From Maricaulis salignorans (GTDB lineage: Bacteria; Pseudomonadota; Alphaproteobacteria; Caulobacterales; Aquidulcibacteraceae): a stretch of 64,000 nt of DNA. The position numbers were made by a program, and so were the translations under genes. The first letter of the stretch is position 1. Each line of letters starts with the position of its first letter. This document shows, in pieces, positions 44,082 to 52,774 of this stretch. A model generated the notes under the pieces. The model saw nothing but the letters and a program-made list of their open reading frames with translations. It made no database searches and was not told the origin of the DNA. Where the stretch lies: assembly GCA_945891505.1 (NCBI GenBank), contig CAMDDL010000010.1, positions 1 to 64,000 on the forward strand, written 5' to 3'.

Positions 44082-45359
44082 CTACTTCACCGGAAACAAC
44101 CAAATCGAAATCGTGTGGATCGTCAGGCCAGCTAGACCGCCGATAACGGTGCCGCTGATGCGGATATATTGCAGGTCTCGGCCTACGGCGGCTTCAATTT
44201 GATCGACGACGGTGCGGGCGTCCCAGCCTTGGATGGTCTCGGCCACCATGGTGCCGACGCCAGCGCCTTGGGCGTCGGCGAGCTCAACCGCCCAAGATTT
44301 CAAGCGCTGATTGAGGCTTTCGCGAAGCTCGTCATCGCGCTCAATCGCGCGGGCCAAATCTTCGAGGCCAGCTGCAATGGCATTGCTGAGGCGGTCGGTT
44401 TCTTCGGGTGATTGTTCGCGGAGGGTCTTTTTTAGGTCGCTCCAGACATTGGTCACATAGGTGCGCACGACTTGATGATCCGAGACTTCACGCACCCAGC
44501 GCTGGAGTTGATCGCGTAAGTTTGGGTCATGACGTAGGTCGCGCGCCAGGTGGGACAGCGCTTCATCGATGCGGGTGCGAATGGAGTGATTGGGGTCCTT
44601 TGCAGCGTCTTTCAGCGTGTCCTTGATCGCGGTCAGCAACGCGTCTGAGGCGGCGGCATCGACCGAGAACAGCTTGGGCAGCCAGTCCATTTTGTCTGAC
44701 ACCCGTGTGCGGAACATGTTTTCTTCCGAATGGATCGCAAGGTCGGCATGGAAGATAATCAGGTCAACGATGGCCTTGTGCCGGCCGCCCTTGATCAAAA
44801 TGTCTAAGCCCTCAGCCAATAGGTGTGCAATATCGGCATTGCGCAGCCGCTCTGTCAGCGTCGTCTGTAGCCAAGTGGCGATCTTGCCCTCGTTTAACAG
44901 GCCCAAAATACGGGGGACGGCCCCGGCGATACCTTGCGCGACGCGGCGTGCGCGGTCGCCTTCGGTCAGCCAAGCGGCTGTATTGCCGGCAAGGTCTAAA
45001 TCCTTCAAGCGCCGCTGAACTTGATCAGGTTGTAGGAAGTTGCGCGAGATAAAGCGGCCCAACCCTGCGCCAATCCGATCCTTAGACCTTGGCACAATAG
45101 CGGTATGGGGGATGGGCAAACCCAAGGGCCTGCGGAAGAGGGCGGTCACGGCAAACCAATCTGCCAGCGCGCCGACCATAGCTGCCTCGGCGAAGGCGCG
45201 GACAAAGGGGAGGACTGGACTGGAGGCTTCGAAAAATTTCGTGACAATGAACAACAAGGTCATGGCCAGAAACAACCCAGTCGCCACGCGCTTCATGCGC
45301 CGATAAGCGATGGCCGGGTCTTCTTGCACAAGGGTCGTCACAGGCTGTTTATCTGCCAT
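44082..45359 (-). CDS. DUF445 membrane protein
   Basis: A 425-residue protein of the DUF445 (YjiN-like) family. One hydrophobic segment near the N-terminus (TGLFLAMTLLFIVTKF), a second region AEAAMVGALADWFAVTALFR and a C-terminal helix (GGLAGLTIHTISIWLF) flank a long, amphipathic helical region. The ADWFAVTALFRRPLGLPIPH motif is the family signature. The function is unknown. The ATG at 45359 begins five bases after the stop of the ABC permease, so the three genes probably form an operon. Confidence 0.85.
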   Translation of the reverse strand: MADKQPVTTLVQEDPAIAYRRMKRVATGLFLAMTLLFIVTKFFEASSPVLPFVRAFAEAAMVGALADWFAVTALFRRPLGLPIPHTAIVPRSKDRIGAGLGRFISRNFLQPDQVQRRLKDLDLAGNTAAWLTEGDRARRVAQGIAGAVPRILGLLNEGKIATWLQTTLTERLRNADIAHLLAEGLDILIKGGRHKAIVDLIIFHADLAIHSEENMFRTRVSDKMDWLPKLFSVDAAASDALLTAIKDTLKDAAKDPNHSIRTRIDEALSHLARDLRHDPNLRDQLQRWVREVSDHQVVRTYVTNVWSDLKKTLREQSPEETDRLSNAIAAGLEDLARAIERDDELRESLNQRLKSWAVELADAQGAGVGTMVAETIQGWDARTVVDQIEAAVGRDLQYIRISGTVIGGLAGLTIHTISIWLFPVK

Positions 45360-45364
45360 AGAGA

Positions 45365-47014
45365 TTAAGTCTGATCCACTCTTTGCCAAGGGCCGCCAGG
45401 ACTGCCAACAGAGACGGCAACCAAGGGCTGCGATACCGGAATAGAGCTCAGGTCACGTGGACGGGTTGCCCATGCCACATAAGACATGGTGATTGCCAAG
45501 GCTGCGGGCAATAACCACCACAGGATATTAGCGGCAGCGAGGCCGGCAGCACAAGCCCAAAGGATCCCAAGGCCTAGGCCGAAAAGGACGGTGACTAAGG
45601 AGCGATCGGGCCGCTGAGTCATTTTTGGCCGCTTGGTTGGCCGCGGGCGCGAAAATTCGATCACGCAAGCCCCCGCACAGGTTGCTGTCCCCATCACCAA
45701 GATGGTCAGCGCGGCGACTGGCCAAGCCCAAGCAACGAGAGCAGACACAATGAAAAGTTCGATGATAGCTGGACCACTGGCCGCTAAAACTTTGCCTTGC
45801 AGGATGATTTTAGGGTCCAAGGGGCTGGCCTGTAACAAGTCGCGGGCTTCTTCGACAGAGGCGGTCAGCCACGCAAGGCTGGAAGTCAGCATGGTCACGT
45901 TGAACACGGTGATGGCCGCGAACATCGCTCCCATAACAGGTGCCATCTCGCTTTGTTCCTGTGGGTTGGTCATAGCGTTCCACACAAAGCCCAAAAAGGG
46001 CACCATGGTGAAAAGAGGCACAATCAATTGACTGACAAATAACGGGTCACGCGTCAGGCTCAACCATTCCTTGTGGAACACCATAACGAGGGCTGGGCGG
46101 CGGAATTGTTGGGCATGCGCTTTGCGCGCTTTGTGCAGCGCATGGTCATTTTGGCCATTGAGAAATGCGACATCTTGATCGTAGCGCTTGCCCGCAAAAT
46201 GCAGGACCGCAGCAGAGACCACTGCCCCTGCGACGAGGAAAACAAGCGCACCCAGCCAATCGCCTAAAATTGTGCCGCCCAGCCAACTGAGGTTTGAGGT
46301 GAGCTGGACGATCCAATCATGGAGCAGAACGAGAATGGCATTTGGATCGTCTGCCTTGGCAGCCAATCGACCAAGACTGCCAGAACTAGAAACCATTTGA
46401 TAGCCAATAAGGCCAACCATAACGCCTACAGCGCCGAGGGTGATGGTCGCGCGGCGGCCGTTTCTTAGGCCGAACCACAACAAGGCTTGCCGTGCGATCA
46501 TGTAGGTGAGGGCGGCATCGAGAATCGCGAAACCGGCAACCACAACGTAGATTGAGGCAAACATCGGTGAGATCATCACAATCGAAGCGCCAAAAAAGAT
46601 CGTTGCAAACCCCGCATAAATACAAAAGCCGCGCCAAGCTGACGAAATCAGACGGGCAGCCACAAAGCGGTGCGGTGGAATAGGGGAGGAGAGCAGGAGG
46701 TCTAAATCCCCCTTCTCCGTGATCGTCATAAACGACCCCATCAAATTCATCGAAATGCCAGAGATCATCAAGGTAAGGATGACCGCCCCTGCAAGTGAGC
46801 TGATCTGTTTGTAATCGCCAGCGGCAGCCTCAAAGGTCTTCGCGATCCCATAACCCATACTAAAGCTTAGGAAAGCTACAAACAGGATCGTAAAAACCGG
46901 CTTTACCCAGCTGGGCATTTTTTTGCCAAGTCTACCAAGCCGCCATGACAGGCGAATTTGATGGCGGGCGAGCCAAAGGATGCTGCCGGGCACAAAGAGG
47001 CGATCGAGCATCAT
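45365..47014 (-). CDS. ABC transporter permease
   Basis: A 549-residue integral membrane protein with about 12 hydrophobic segments in two halves and a charged central region (AFLNGQNDHALHKARKAHAQ). It starts four bases inside the upstream ATPase gene (ATGA), so the two certainly form one exporter. The N-terminal part contains LDLLLSSPIPPHRFVAARL, typical of ABC-2-like permeases. The substrate is unknown. Confidence 0.85.
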   Translation of the reverse strand: MMLDRLFVPGSILWLARHQIRLSWRLGRLGKKMPSWVKPVFTILFVAFLSFSMGYGIAKTFEAAAGDYKQISSLAGAVILTLMISGISMNLMGSFMTITEKGDLDLLLSSPIPPHRFVAARLISSAWRGFCIYAGFATIFFGASIVMISPMFASIYVVVAGFAILDAALTYMIARQALLWFGLRNGRRATITLGAVGVMVGLIGYQMVSSSGSLGRLAAKADDPNAILVLLHDWIVQLTSNLSWLGGTILGDWLGALVFLVAGAVVSAAVLHFAGKRYDQDVAFLNGQNDHALHKARKAHAQQFRRPALVMVFHKEWLSLTRDPLFVSQLIVPLFTMVPFLGFVWNAMTNPQEQSEMAPVMGAMFAAITVFNVTMLTSSLAWLTASVEEARDLLQASPLDPKIILQGKVLAASGPAIIELFIVSALVAWAWPVAALTILVMGTATCAGACVIEFSRPRPTKRPKMTQRPDRSLVTVLFGLGLGILWACAAGLAAANILWWLLPAALAITMSYVAWATRPRDLSSIPVSQPLVAVSVGSPGGPWQRVDQT

Positions 47015-47775
47015 GCTGGGCTTCCTACCGAGGCGTCATCCACCAATTGAATGAAGATGTCTTCCAAACTGCCATCGGTTTGCCCAGCTTGAGCGCGCAA
47101 GTCTGACAAGGATCCATCGGCCAACAAGCGGCCGCGGTGGAAGATACCAACCCGCTCGGCCAAACGCTCAGCGATTTCCATCACATGGGTTGTGAGAACA
47201 ATGGTGGCACCTTCTTTGGTCTTTTCGACCAACAATTCCTTGACCTGCCGCGCCACCGCCGCATCGAGGCCGGAAAAAGGCTCGTCGAGCAAAAGAAGTT
47301 TGGGATCATGCAACAGCGCGCCCGCCAAGGCGGTCTTTTGTTTCATGCCGCGTGAGAAGGTCTCGCACCGCTTGTCGCGCTCTTCCCATAAGTCCATCCA
47401 GCGCAATAATTCTTCAGCGCGCTTTTCCGCCACACTGCCTTCAACCGACCAGAGGCCTGCGATAAACTCCAGATATTCAAGTGGGGTCAGCTTGTCATAG
47501 AGCAAAGGCTCATCAGGAAGCCAGGCGGTGATGGATTTAACCGCCTTTGGGTCTTTCGACACATCATGACCAAACACACAAATACTGCCTTCATCGGCCT
47601 GCAGCAGGCCCGCGATCATCCGCATTGTCGTGGTCTTACCAGCCCCATTTGCACCCAAAAGCCCATAGAATGAACCCGGCGCCAGCGTCAGGTTAAAGTC
47701 CGATACGGCAGTCTTAGTGCCAAACCGTTTCGTTAACGATTTGATCTCGAGGGCGGGTAGGGGATGGGTGCTCAT
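47011..47775 (-). CDS. ABC transporter ATP-binding protein
   Basis: A 254-residue ABC ATPase: Walker A GLLGANGAGKTTTMRMIAG, an ABC signature (TFSRGMKQKTALAGALLHD, slightly altered from LSGGQ), Walker B PKLLLLDEPFSGLDAAV and the H-loop in TIVLTTHVMEIAE. It resembles export-type, ABC-2-associated ATPases. It is first in the three-gene operon with the permease and the DUF445 protein, but the cargo is unknown. Confidence 0.92.
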   Translation of the reverse strand: MSTHPLPALEIKSLTKRFGTKTAVSDFNLTLAPGSFYGLLGANGAGKTTTMRMIAGLLQADEGSICVFGHDVSKDPKAVKSITAWLPDEPLLYDKLTPLEYLEFIAGLWSVEGSVAEKRAEELLRWMDLWEERDKRCETFSRGMKQKTALAGALLHDPKLLLLDEPFSGLDAAVARQVKELLVEKTKEGATIVLTTHVMEIAERLAERVGIFHRGRLLADGSLSDLRAQAGQTDGSLEDIFIQLVDDASVGSPA

Positions 47776-48176
47776 AGTCGGTCCTGTTCTTCAATCACCT
47801 GGTCCAACGCGCAAGGTTCGAAGACAGGCACACGCTTCTAGCCGATTGGGTGTTTCAAACCCGTGAATCATTATGGGCAATGCAGCGGGAAATACGGCGA
47901 TTGGCTGCGTAAAGTCAGCTAACGATATCCATCCAAACCTTAACGCGTTAAGGTTTGGCCAAGTCGAAGTCTTAACGGCGATTTCGGCGCTGTGCTGTGG
48001 GGCTAAGTTTCAGCAACACGAGAGGCCTGCAGTTGCAGTTAATGTTCGTGAATCCGCCTGAGGCTGTTGCAGTTCAAGCTGGGCTAAGGGCTAGGATTAG
48101 TCCAGACCGATTGAGTATATTGTCCCATAACACATATTATGCGAAATTAGTTTTGGGTCGGGTGGATTCAATCTTG
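47776..48176. other. Non-coding stretch left of the IS30 element
   Basis: About 400 bases with no convincing gene. It must hold the promoter of the ABC operon (leftward). It contains a 26-bp perfect palindrome at 47933-47958. The remainder shows no recognisable RNA or protein; it might be debris of an older gene cut by the insertion. Confidence 0.45.
47933..47958. repeat. 26-bp perfect palindrome
   Basis: CCAAACCTTAACG is followed at once by its exact reverse complement CGTTAAGGTTTGG, centred between 47945 and 47946. No spacer or T run is present. Its left edge carries the 12-base word CCATCCAAACCT (47929-47940) found in both 56-bp repeats at 42842 and 44000. It may be an operator, a cruciform site or a mobile repeat end. 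Confidence 0.85.
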
Positions 48177-49307
48177 AAGTGCGAATTTCCAATGATTTGA
48201 GGGGTTTCTGGTAAGCCCCTCTTTTGCCTTTGGAGGAATTTGCAATGGGACGGACTTATCGACATCTGACTTTGCGTGAGCGTCAGTTGATTTTCCGGAT
48301 GCTGGACAAGAAAGCATCAATGCGGGCAATCGCTGAGAAGCTGGGAAAGCACATCTCAACGATCTATCGAGAAATCAAGCGAAACTGGTTTGACGACATG
48401 GATCCATGGCTGGACGGTTACTACGGCGAAGCGGCCGATCAAATGGCCAAGGGCCGGCGAACCAAGTTGCGCAAAATGGTTGCCAATCCCCAATTAGCAA
48501 GTTTGGCTATAGAGAAGCTGAAAGAAGCGTGGTCGCCAGAGCAGATTGCTGGGCATTTGCGGGTGGTATCGCAGACCACGGATGCGGTCGTATCGAAAAT
48601 CAGCCATGAGACTATCTACCGCTATGTTTATGATAAGACTGGCCGCGCGTTGGACTTGTACCGCCATCTGCCAACTGGGCGTCGGCGTCGCAGGCGGCGC
48701 TATGATCGCAAGCCGCGCGGTCTGCTTATTCCTCAAGCAGATACAATCGCCTACCGCCCGGATGTGATCAATGAGCGCCAACGCCTCGGTGACTGGGAAT
48801 GTGATCTGGTCCAGTTCCGCAAGGAGTTTGGAAACGCCAACCTAACGACGATTGTTGAGCGCAAAACCCGGTTATTGGTCATAGTCAGAAACCCTAGTCG
48901 TCATTCGGAAGGTGTCATGAAAGGGATCGAATCTAAGCTTGGCCCCTACCCTGCTCATGCGCGTCGTTCAATCACGTTTGATCGGGGCAGTGAGTTTGCC
49001 AATTATAGCTATTTGAAGAGCGAGATTGGCGCTGAAGGCTTTTTCTGCAAACCCCAAGCCCCCTGGCAGAAAGGTACCAACGAAAACACCAATGGTCGGC
49101 TGCGGCGTTTTCTACCTCGAGAAACTGATCTTGCGACCGTCACAGATGCTCAGTTGCAAGCCATTGCTGACAAGATGAACGCAACGCCGCGCAAGTGCCT
49201 CGGATACATCGCGCCCAAAGAAGCATTCTCCCGACTCTTAACGGTCGAGAATGCTTCTTGACGATGTTTGGCGCATGCTTGATGTTGTAGGTTGGAAATT
49301 CGCACTT
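48177..49307 (+). mobile_element. IS30-family insertion sequence, intact
   Basis: A 1131-base element bounded by perfect 16-bp inverted repeats, AAGTGCGAATTTCCAA (48177-48192) and its complement (49292-49307). It contains one full transposase gene with an apparently complete DDE triad. I could not recognise a target-site duplication from the flanks. No other copy is in this window. Confidence 0.9.
48245..49261 (+). CDS. IS30-family transposase
   Basis: The DDE recombinase of the IS30 element, 338 residues. An N-terminal helix-turn-helix (YRHLTLRERQLIFRMLDKKA, then AIAEKLGKHISTIYREIKRN) recognises the ends. The catalytic Asp/Asp/Glu lie in LGDWECDLVQF, SITFDRGSEFANYSY and KGTNENTNGRLRRFLPR. 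Start ATG at 48245 with GGAGG upstream. No frameshift or stop was seen, so the protein may be active. Confidence 0.94.
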   Translation: MGRTYRHLTLRERQLIFRMLDKKASMRAIAEKLGKHISTIYREIKRNWFDDMDPWLDGYYGEAADQMAKGRRTKLRKMVANPQLASLAIEKLKEAWSPEQIAGHLRVVSQTTDAVVSKISHETIYRYVYDKTGRALDLYRHLPTGRRRRRRRYDRKPRGLLIPQADTIAYRPDVINERQRLGDWECDLVQFRKEFGNANLTTIVERKTRLLVIVRNPSRHSEGVMKGIESKLGPYPAHARRSITFDRGSEFANYSYLKSEIGAEGFFCKPQAPWQKGTNENTNGRLRRFLPRETDLATVTDAQLQAIADKMNATPRKCLGYIAPKEAFSRLLTVENAS

Positions 49308-49419
49308 GGCTTAGAATCTAAATCCGTAGAGCGCCCACCACAAGCCCTTGCCCTAGACCAATGCCGCCCATCGGCCTAAGTCTTCTCTCCCGCTTGCTTC
49401 CATCAGAATTGGATCGCCC

Positions 49420-49812
49420 ATGTTGACGTTACCCCTCACCAGTTTAATCACGCTCGCTGCGATCATCCTCTTCTTCGTCATGGCATTGCGGGTCGCCAAA
49501 GCCCGCGGCACTTATGGTGTTCCGGCCCCCGCTACCTCTGGCGATCCGATTTTTGAGCGCCATTTTCGGGTTCAAATGAATACGCTAGAATGGCTCGCCA
49601 TGTTCTTGCCCGCCTTATGGCTCGGGGCAGTTTGGCATTCAGACGTGGTTGCAGCAGGCCTGGGTCTTGTCTGGATCGTCGGGCGGATCATCTACATGCT
49701 GGCCTATGTGGCCGATCCTAAAACCCGTTCGATAGGTTTCGTGGTTCAGATGTTGGCGACGTTGAGCTTGATTTTGCTGACCTTGTTTCACATCGTCAGC
49801 TCATTCTTATAA
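49420..49812 (+). CDS. MAPEG-family membrane protein
   Basis: A 130-residue protein with four membrane helices, matching the MAPEG (membrane-associated eicosanoid and glutathione metabolism) family: VAKARGTYGVPAPATSGD, FERHFRVQMNTLEWLAMFLP and IVGRIIYMLAYVADPKTRS. Bacterial members often bind glutathione; specific activity is unknown. The following gene is a glutathione peroxidase, so both may deal with oxidised lipids. Confidence 0.88.
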   Translation: MLTLPLTSLITLAAIILFFVMALRVAKARGTYGVPAPATSGDPIFERHFRVQMNTLEWLAMFLPALWLGAVWHSDVVAAGLGLVWIVGRIIYMLAYVADPKTRSIGFVVQMLATLSLILLTLFHIVSSFL

Positions 49813-49856
49813 TGTTTGGAATAACAGTCCATTAAGTGAGTATCGGGAGATGGGTT

Positions 49857-50468
49857 ATGAAGATCTTGGTCTTAGGTTTATCCGGCGTGATTGGTGCAGC
49901 GCTTGTGTTGGCCATTTCGGCGGCAAGTCAACCAGCACCTCAAAAGCCCAAAACTGCACCCCAGCCCAAGAAAGCCGTTGCCATGTCTTCACCTGATTTG
50001 TTTGAGGGCCTGATGGGTGGCCAAGTGAATCTCGCCGATTATCGCGGTAAGGTCATTCTCGTAGTTAATACCGCGTCGCAATGCGGATATACTGGTCAAT
50101 ATGCAGGCTTAGAGACCCTGTGGAAATCACGCCAACGTGAAGGCCTCGTCATTGTTGGTGTGCCATCCAATGATTTCGGCGGCCAAGAGCCTGGCAGCGC
50201 GACAGAGATCAAGAAATTCTGTGAGCTCAATTATGGTGTCACCTTCCCGATGGCTGCCAAATACTCGGTACGGGGGCCTAACGCGCATCCTTTTTATCGC
50301 AATTCTTTGAATGTGTTAGGGCCAAAAGCTGAGCCTAAGTGGAACTTCCACAAGATCTTGATCGGGAAAGATGGACAGCCTGTGGCCGCGTTTGCGTCTG
50401 GCGTCACGCCTCAATCGGCAGAGCTATCTCAAGCGATCACCTCCGCCCTCACCTTACCTAAGCGGTAA
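49857..50468 (+). CDS. Exported or membrane-anchored glutathione peroxidase (Cys type)
   Basis: A 203-residue thiol peroxidase. Residues 1-26 are hydrophobic (ILVLGLSGVIGAALVLAISA) and serve as a signal or anchor, unusual for bacterial GPx, which are often cytoplasmic. The peroxidatic Cys is in VVNTASQCGYTGQYAGLETL, with the Gln in PSNDFGGQEPG and the Trp in KWNFHKILIG. It likely reduces peroxides with thioredoxin rather than glutathione. The ATG at 49857 has GGGAG seven bases upstream. It follows the MAPEG gene by 44 bases. Confidence 0.88.
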   Translation: MKILVLGLSGVIGAALVLAISAASQPAPQKPKTAPQPKKAVAMSSPDLFEGLMGGQVNLADYRGKVILVVNTASQCGYTGQYAGLETLWKSRQREGLVIVGVPSNDFGGQEPGSATEIKKFCELNYGVTFPMAAKYSVRGPNAHPFYRNSLNVLGPKAEPKWNFHKILIGKDGQPVAAFASGVTPQSAELSQAITSALTLPKR

Positions 50469-50571
50469 CTGCTTTGGTTCCAATCGCTTGGCAAAAGCAC
50501 TTGGCGTTTGGGATAAAGGGTGACAAGGTCAAGACGATGAGCCTGAAGTAACAAGGGCCACTGGAGGAAAC

Positions 50572-51954
50572 ATGGCGACCGATCTCGAAAAGTCCAATAA
50601 AACGGGCTCCAAAGTCGCTTTGTCTCGAATTCTTGCTTTTTCGGCCCCTAGCTTACCTCTTGCAGCGCTTGGCCTGCCTTTGGTTGTTCAATTGCCACCC
50701 CATTATGCGGGCTATGTCGGGCTTGAGATTGGGGTTGTGGGCCTTCTCTTTATGCTGGCGCGCATTCTCGATATTGGGGTCGATGTCAGCATCGGCCTCG
50801 CCATGGACCAAACCCGCACGCGTATTGGCAGGTTCTCGCCATGGCTTGTGATGTCCATTCCGGTCATTATGGTTGGGTCTTACTTCCTCTTTATGGCAAA
50901 GCCCGGCGCCGATGCGGCTTATTTGGGCTTCTGGCTGTTCTTCACCTATGTGGGCTTCTCCATGGGCTCACTGTCGCAAATGTCGCTGGGCGCGACACTG
51001 AGCGATAATTATCATGAGCGGTCGCGTGTGTTTGTCTTCTGGCAGGCGGCCAACGTGTTGGGCATGCTTATGGTGCTGATGATTCCTGTCTTGATCCATT
51101 CGCAGGGCGGCACTGCGGCCAGTGGTGTGCAAGGCATGGGCTGGTTCATCGTGTGCCTTATGCCCCTCACCGCCTTGCTAGCGGCAGGCTTTGCCAAGGA
51201 AGAATCACCCAAGGCTTCTGCTAAACATACAAGCATCAAGGACATTATTTCGATATTTAAATCAGATGCGTGTCGGCGTTTGTTGCTATGCGATCTTCTT
51301 TTGATGTTTGGCTCTGGCGTAACAGGTGGGCTGTTCCTCTTCTACTTTGATGCGGTCAAGGGCTATGGCGGCTTGGCGGCAGCCTTGTTGCTGATCTATT
51401 TCATCGCGGGCCTGATCGGCGCGCCGCTTTGGACCCTCATTGCACGCCGCTGGGGCAAGCATGTCTCACTTATTTGTGCGTGTCTCTATGGCGCTGTTAG
51501 CCAGCCATTGATCATGTATCTCCCCGAGAACAATTTTGTTGCGGCAGCGATCGGAATGTCTGTGGCTGGGATTGTTTATACTGCAGGTGCGTATCTGCTT
51601 CGTGCCATGATGGCCGACATTGGTGACGAGGATTTGTTACAAACCGGGCAAGACCGGACAGGTCTTCTTTACGCGTTCGTGACGTTGACGGGTAAGGCGG
51701 GCTATGCGTTGGCCGTAGGTGTCACCTACGTGGGGCTGGGACTATTTGGCTTCAACTCCAAACTAGGGGCAGGAAATACACCGGAGGCACTGGCTGGCTT
51801 AACCCTCCTCTTCCTAGGTCTGCCAGTCGCGGTCAATCTAGTGGGTGCCTTGTTGCTCGTGAAATATCCCATCGACGCCAAGCGCACGGCAGAGCTTCAG
51901 GCCGCAATTGCTGCCAAACGGAGCCTCGACGAAGAGGCATCTCTGCAAGGCTAG
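50572..51954 (+). CDS. GPH-type sugar:cation symporter (MFS superfamily)
   Basis: A 460-residue transporter with about 12 membrane segments. Early motifs VVGLLFMLARILDIGVDVSI and IGLAMDQTRTRIGRFSPWLV match the glycoside-pentoside-hexuronide:cation family, in which the DxxxG and RxG residues are typical. The central cytoplasmic loop is moderately long. It is not next to sugar-use genes, so the substrate is not deducible. It is 19 bases ahead of mazG. Confidence 0.87.
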   Translation: MATDLEKSNKTGSKVALSRILAFSAPSLPLAALGLPLVVQLPPHYAGYVGLEIGVVGLLFMLARILDIGVDVSIGLAMDQTRTRIGRFSPWLVMSIPVIMVGSYFLFMAKPGADAAYLGFWLFFTYVGFSMGSLSQMSLGATLSDNYHERSRVFVFWQAANVLGMLMVLMIPVLIHSQGGTAASGVQGMGWFIVCLMPLTALLAAGFAKEESPKASAKHTSIKDIISIFKSDACRRLLLCDLLLMFGSGVTGGLFLFYFDAVKGYGGLAAALLLIYFIAGLIGAPLWTLIARRWGKHVSLICACLYGAVSQPLIMYLPENNFVAAAIGMSVAGIVYTAGAYLLRAMMADIGDEDLLQTGQDRTGLLYAFVTLTGKAGYALAVGVTYVGLGLFGFNSKLGAGNTPEALAGLTLLFLGLPVAVNLVGALLLVKYPIDAKRTAELQAAIAAKRSLDEEASLQG

Positions 51955-51973
51955 AATCGGATCATAGAGGGGC

Positions 51974-52774
51974 ATGACCGAACCCGCCCCCATCAACCGC
52001 CTCCTCGATATTATGGCTGCCCTGCGCACCCCTGAAACGGGCTGTCCTTGGGACCTAGAGCAAAGCTTTGCCACCATTGCGCCTTATACAATCGAGGAAG
52101 CGTATGAAGTGGCCGATGCCATCGCGCAGGGCAATTTGGGCTCGTTGAAAGAAGAATTGGGTGACCTCTTGTTTCAAGTGGTCTTCCACGCCCGGATGGC
52201 TGAAGAACAGGGTGCCTTTGATTTCAATGAAGTCGTCCAAGGCCTATCAGACAAGATGGAAGCCCGACACCCCCATGTCTTTGGCACACAAGCAATCGAG
52301 ACCGCCGAGCAGCAGACCCAGAATTGGGAGGTTATGAAAGCAAAAGAGCGTGCCGCTAAACTAGCTAACGACCCCAGTCTCTTGGCCGACATTCCCTTAG
52401 CTTTGCCCGCTTTGATGCGCGCAGAAAAGCTCACCAAACGCGCAGCTCGTGTCGGCTTTGATTGGCCAAGCTTGGATGAGGTTTTCGAAAAGCTCACCGA
52501 AGAAATTGGTGAAACCCAAGAAGCAATTGCCGAAGGCGATCAGGCCCATATCGAAGAAGAAATCGGTGATGTCTTGTTTGTGTTGGCAAACCTTGCCCGC
52601 AAAGCGAAAGTCGATCCAGAAGTCGCGCTGCGCTCTGCGAATGCAAAGTTTGAGCGTCGTTTCCGTTGGATTGAAGAGGCCCTCCAACGCGACGGAAAAA
52701 GCCCTGAAACCTCAAGCCTCGAGGAAATGGACCGGCTCTGGAACCTCGCCAAGCGCCACGAACGGAACCTCTGA
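51974..52774 (+). CDS. mazG: Nucleoside triphosphate pyrophosphohydrolase MazG
   Basis: Hydrolyses nucleoside triphosphates to monophosphates and pyrophosphate. The 266-residue protein has two tandem MazG domains, with metal-binding acidic motifs ETGCPWDLEQSF, TIEEAYEVADAI and LKEELGDLLFQVVFHARM in the first and EIGETQEAIAEGD with IEEEIGDVLFVLANLARK in the second. The 3' end overlaps the convergent hflX gene by 63 bases, a large overlap for real genes; both ends carry family-conserved sequence. Confidence 0.94.
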   Translation: MTEPAPINRLLDIMAALRTPETGCPWDLEQSFATIAPYTIEEAYEVADAIAQGNLGSLKEELGDLLFQVVFHARMAEEQGAFDFNEVVQGLSDKMEARHPHVFGTQAIETAEQQTQNWEVMKAKERAAKLANDPSLLADIPLALPALMRAEKLTKRAARVGFDWPSLDEVFEKLTEEIGETQEAIAEGDQAHIEEEIGDVLFVLANLARKAKVDPEVALRSANAKFERRFRWIEEALQRDGKSPETSSLEEMDRLWNLAKRHERNL

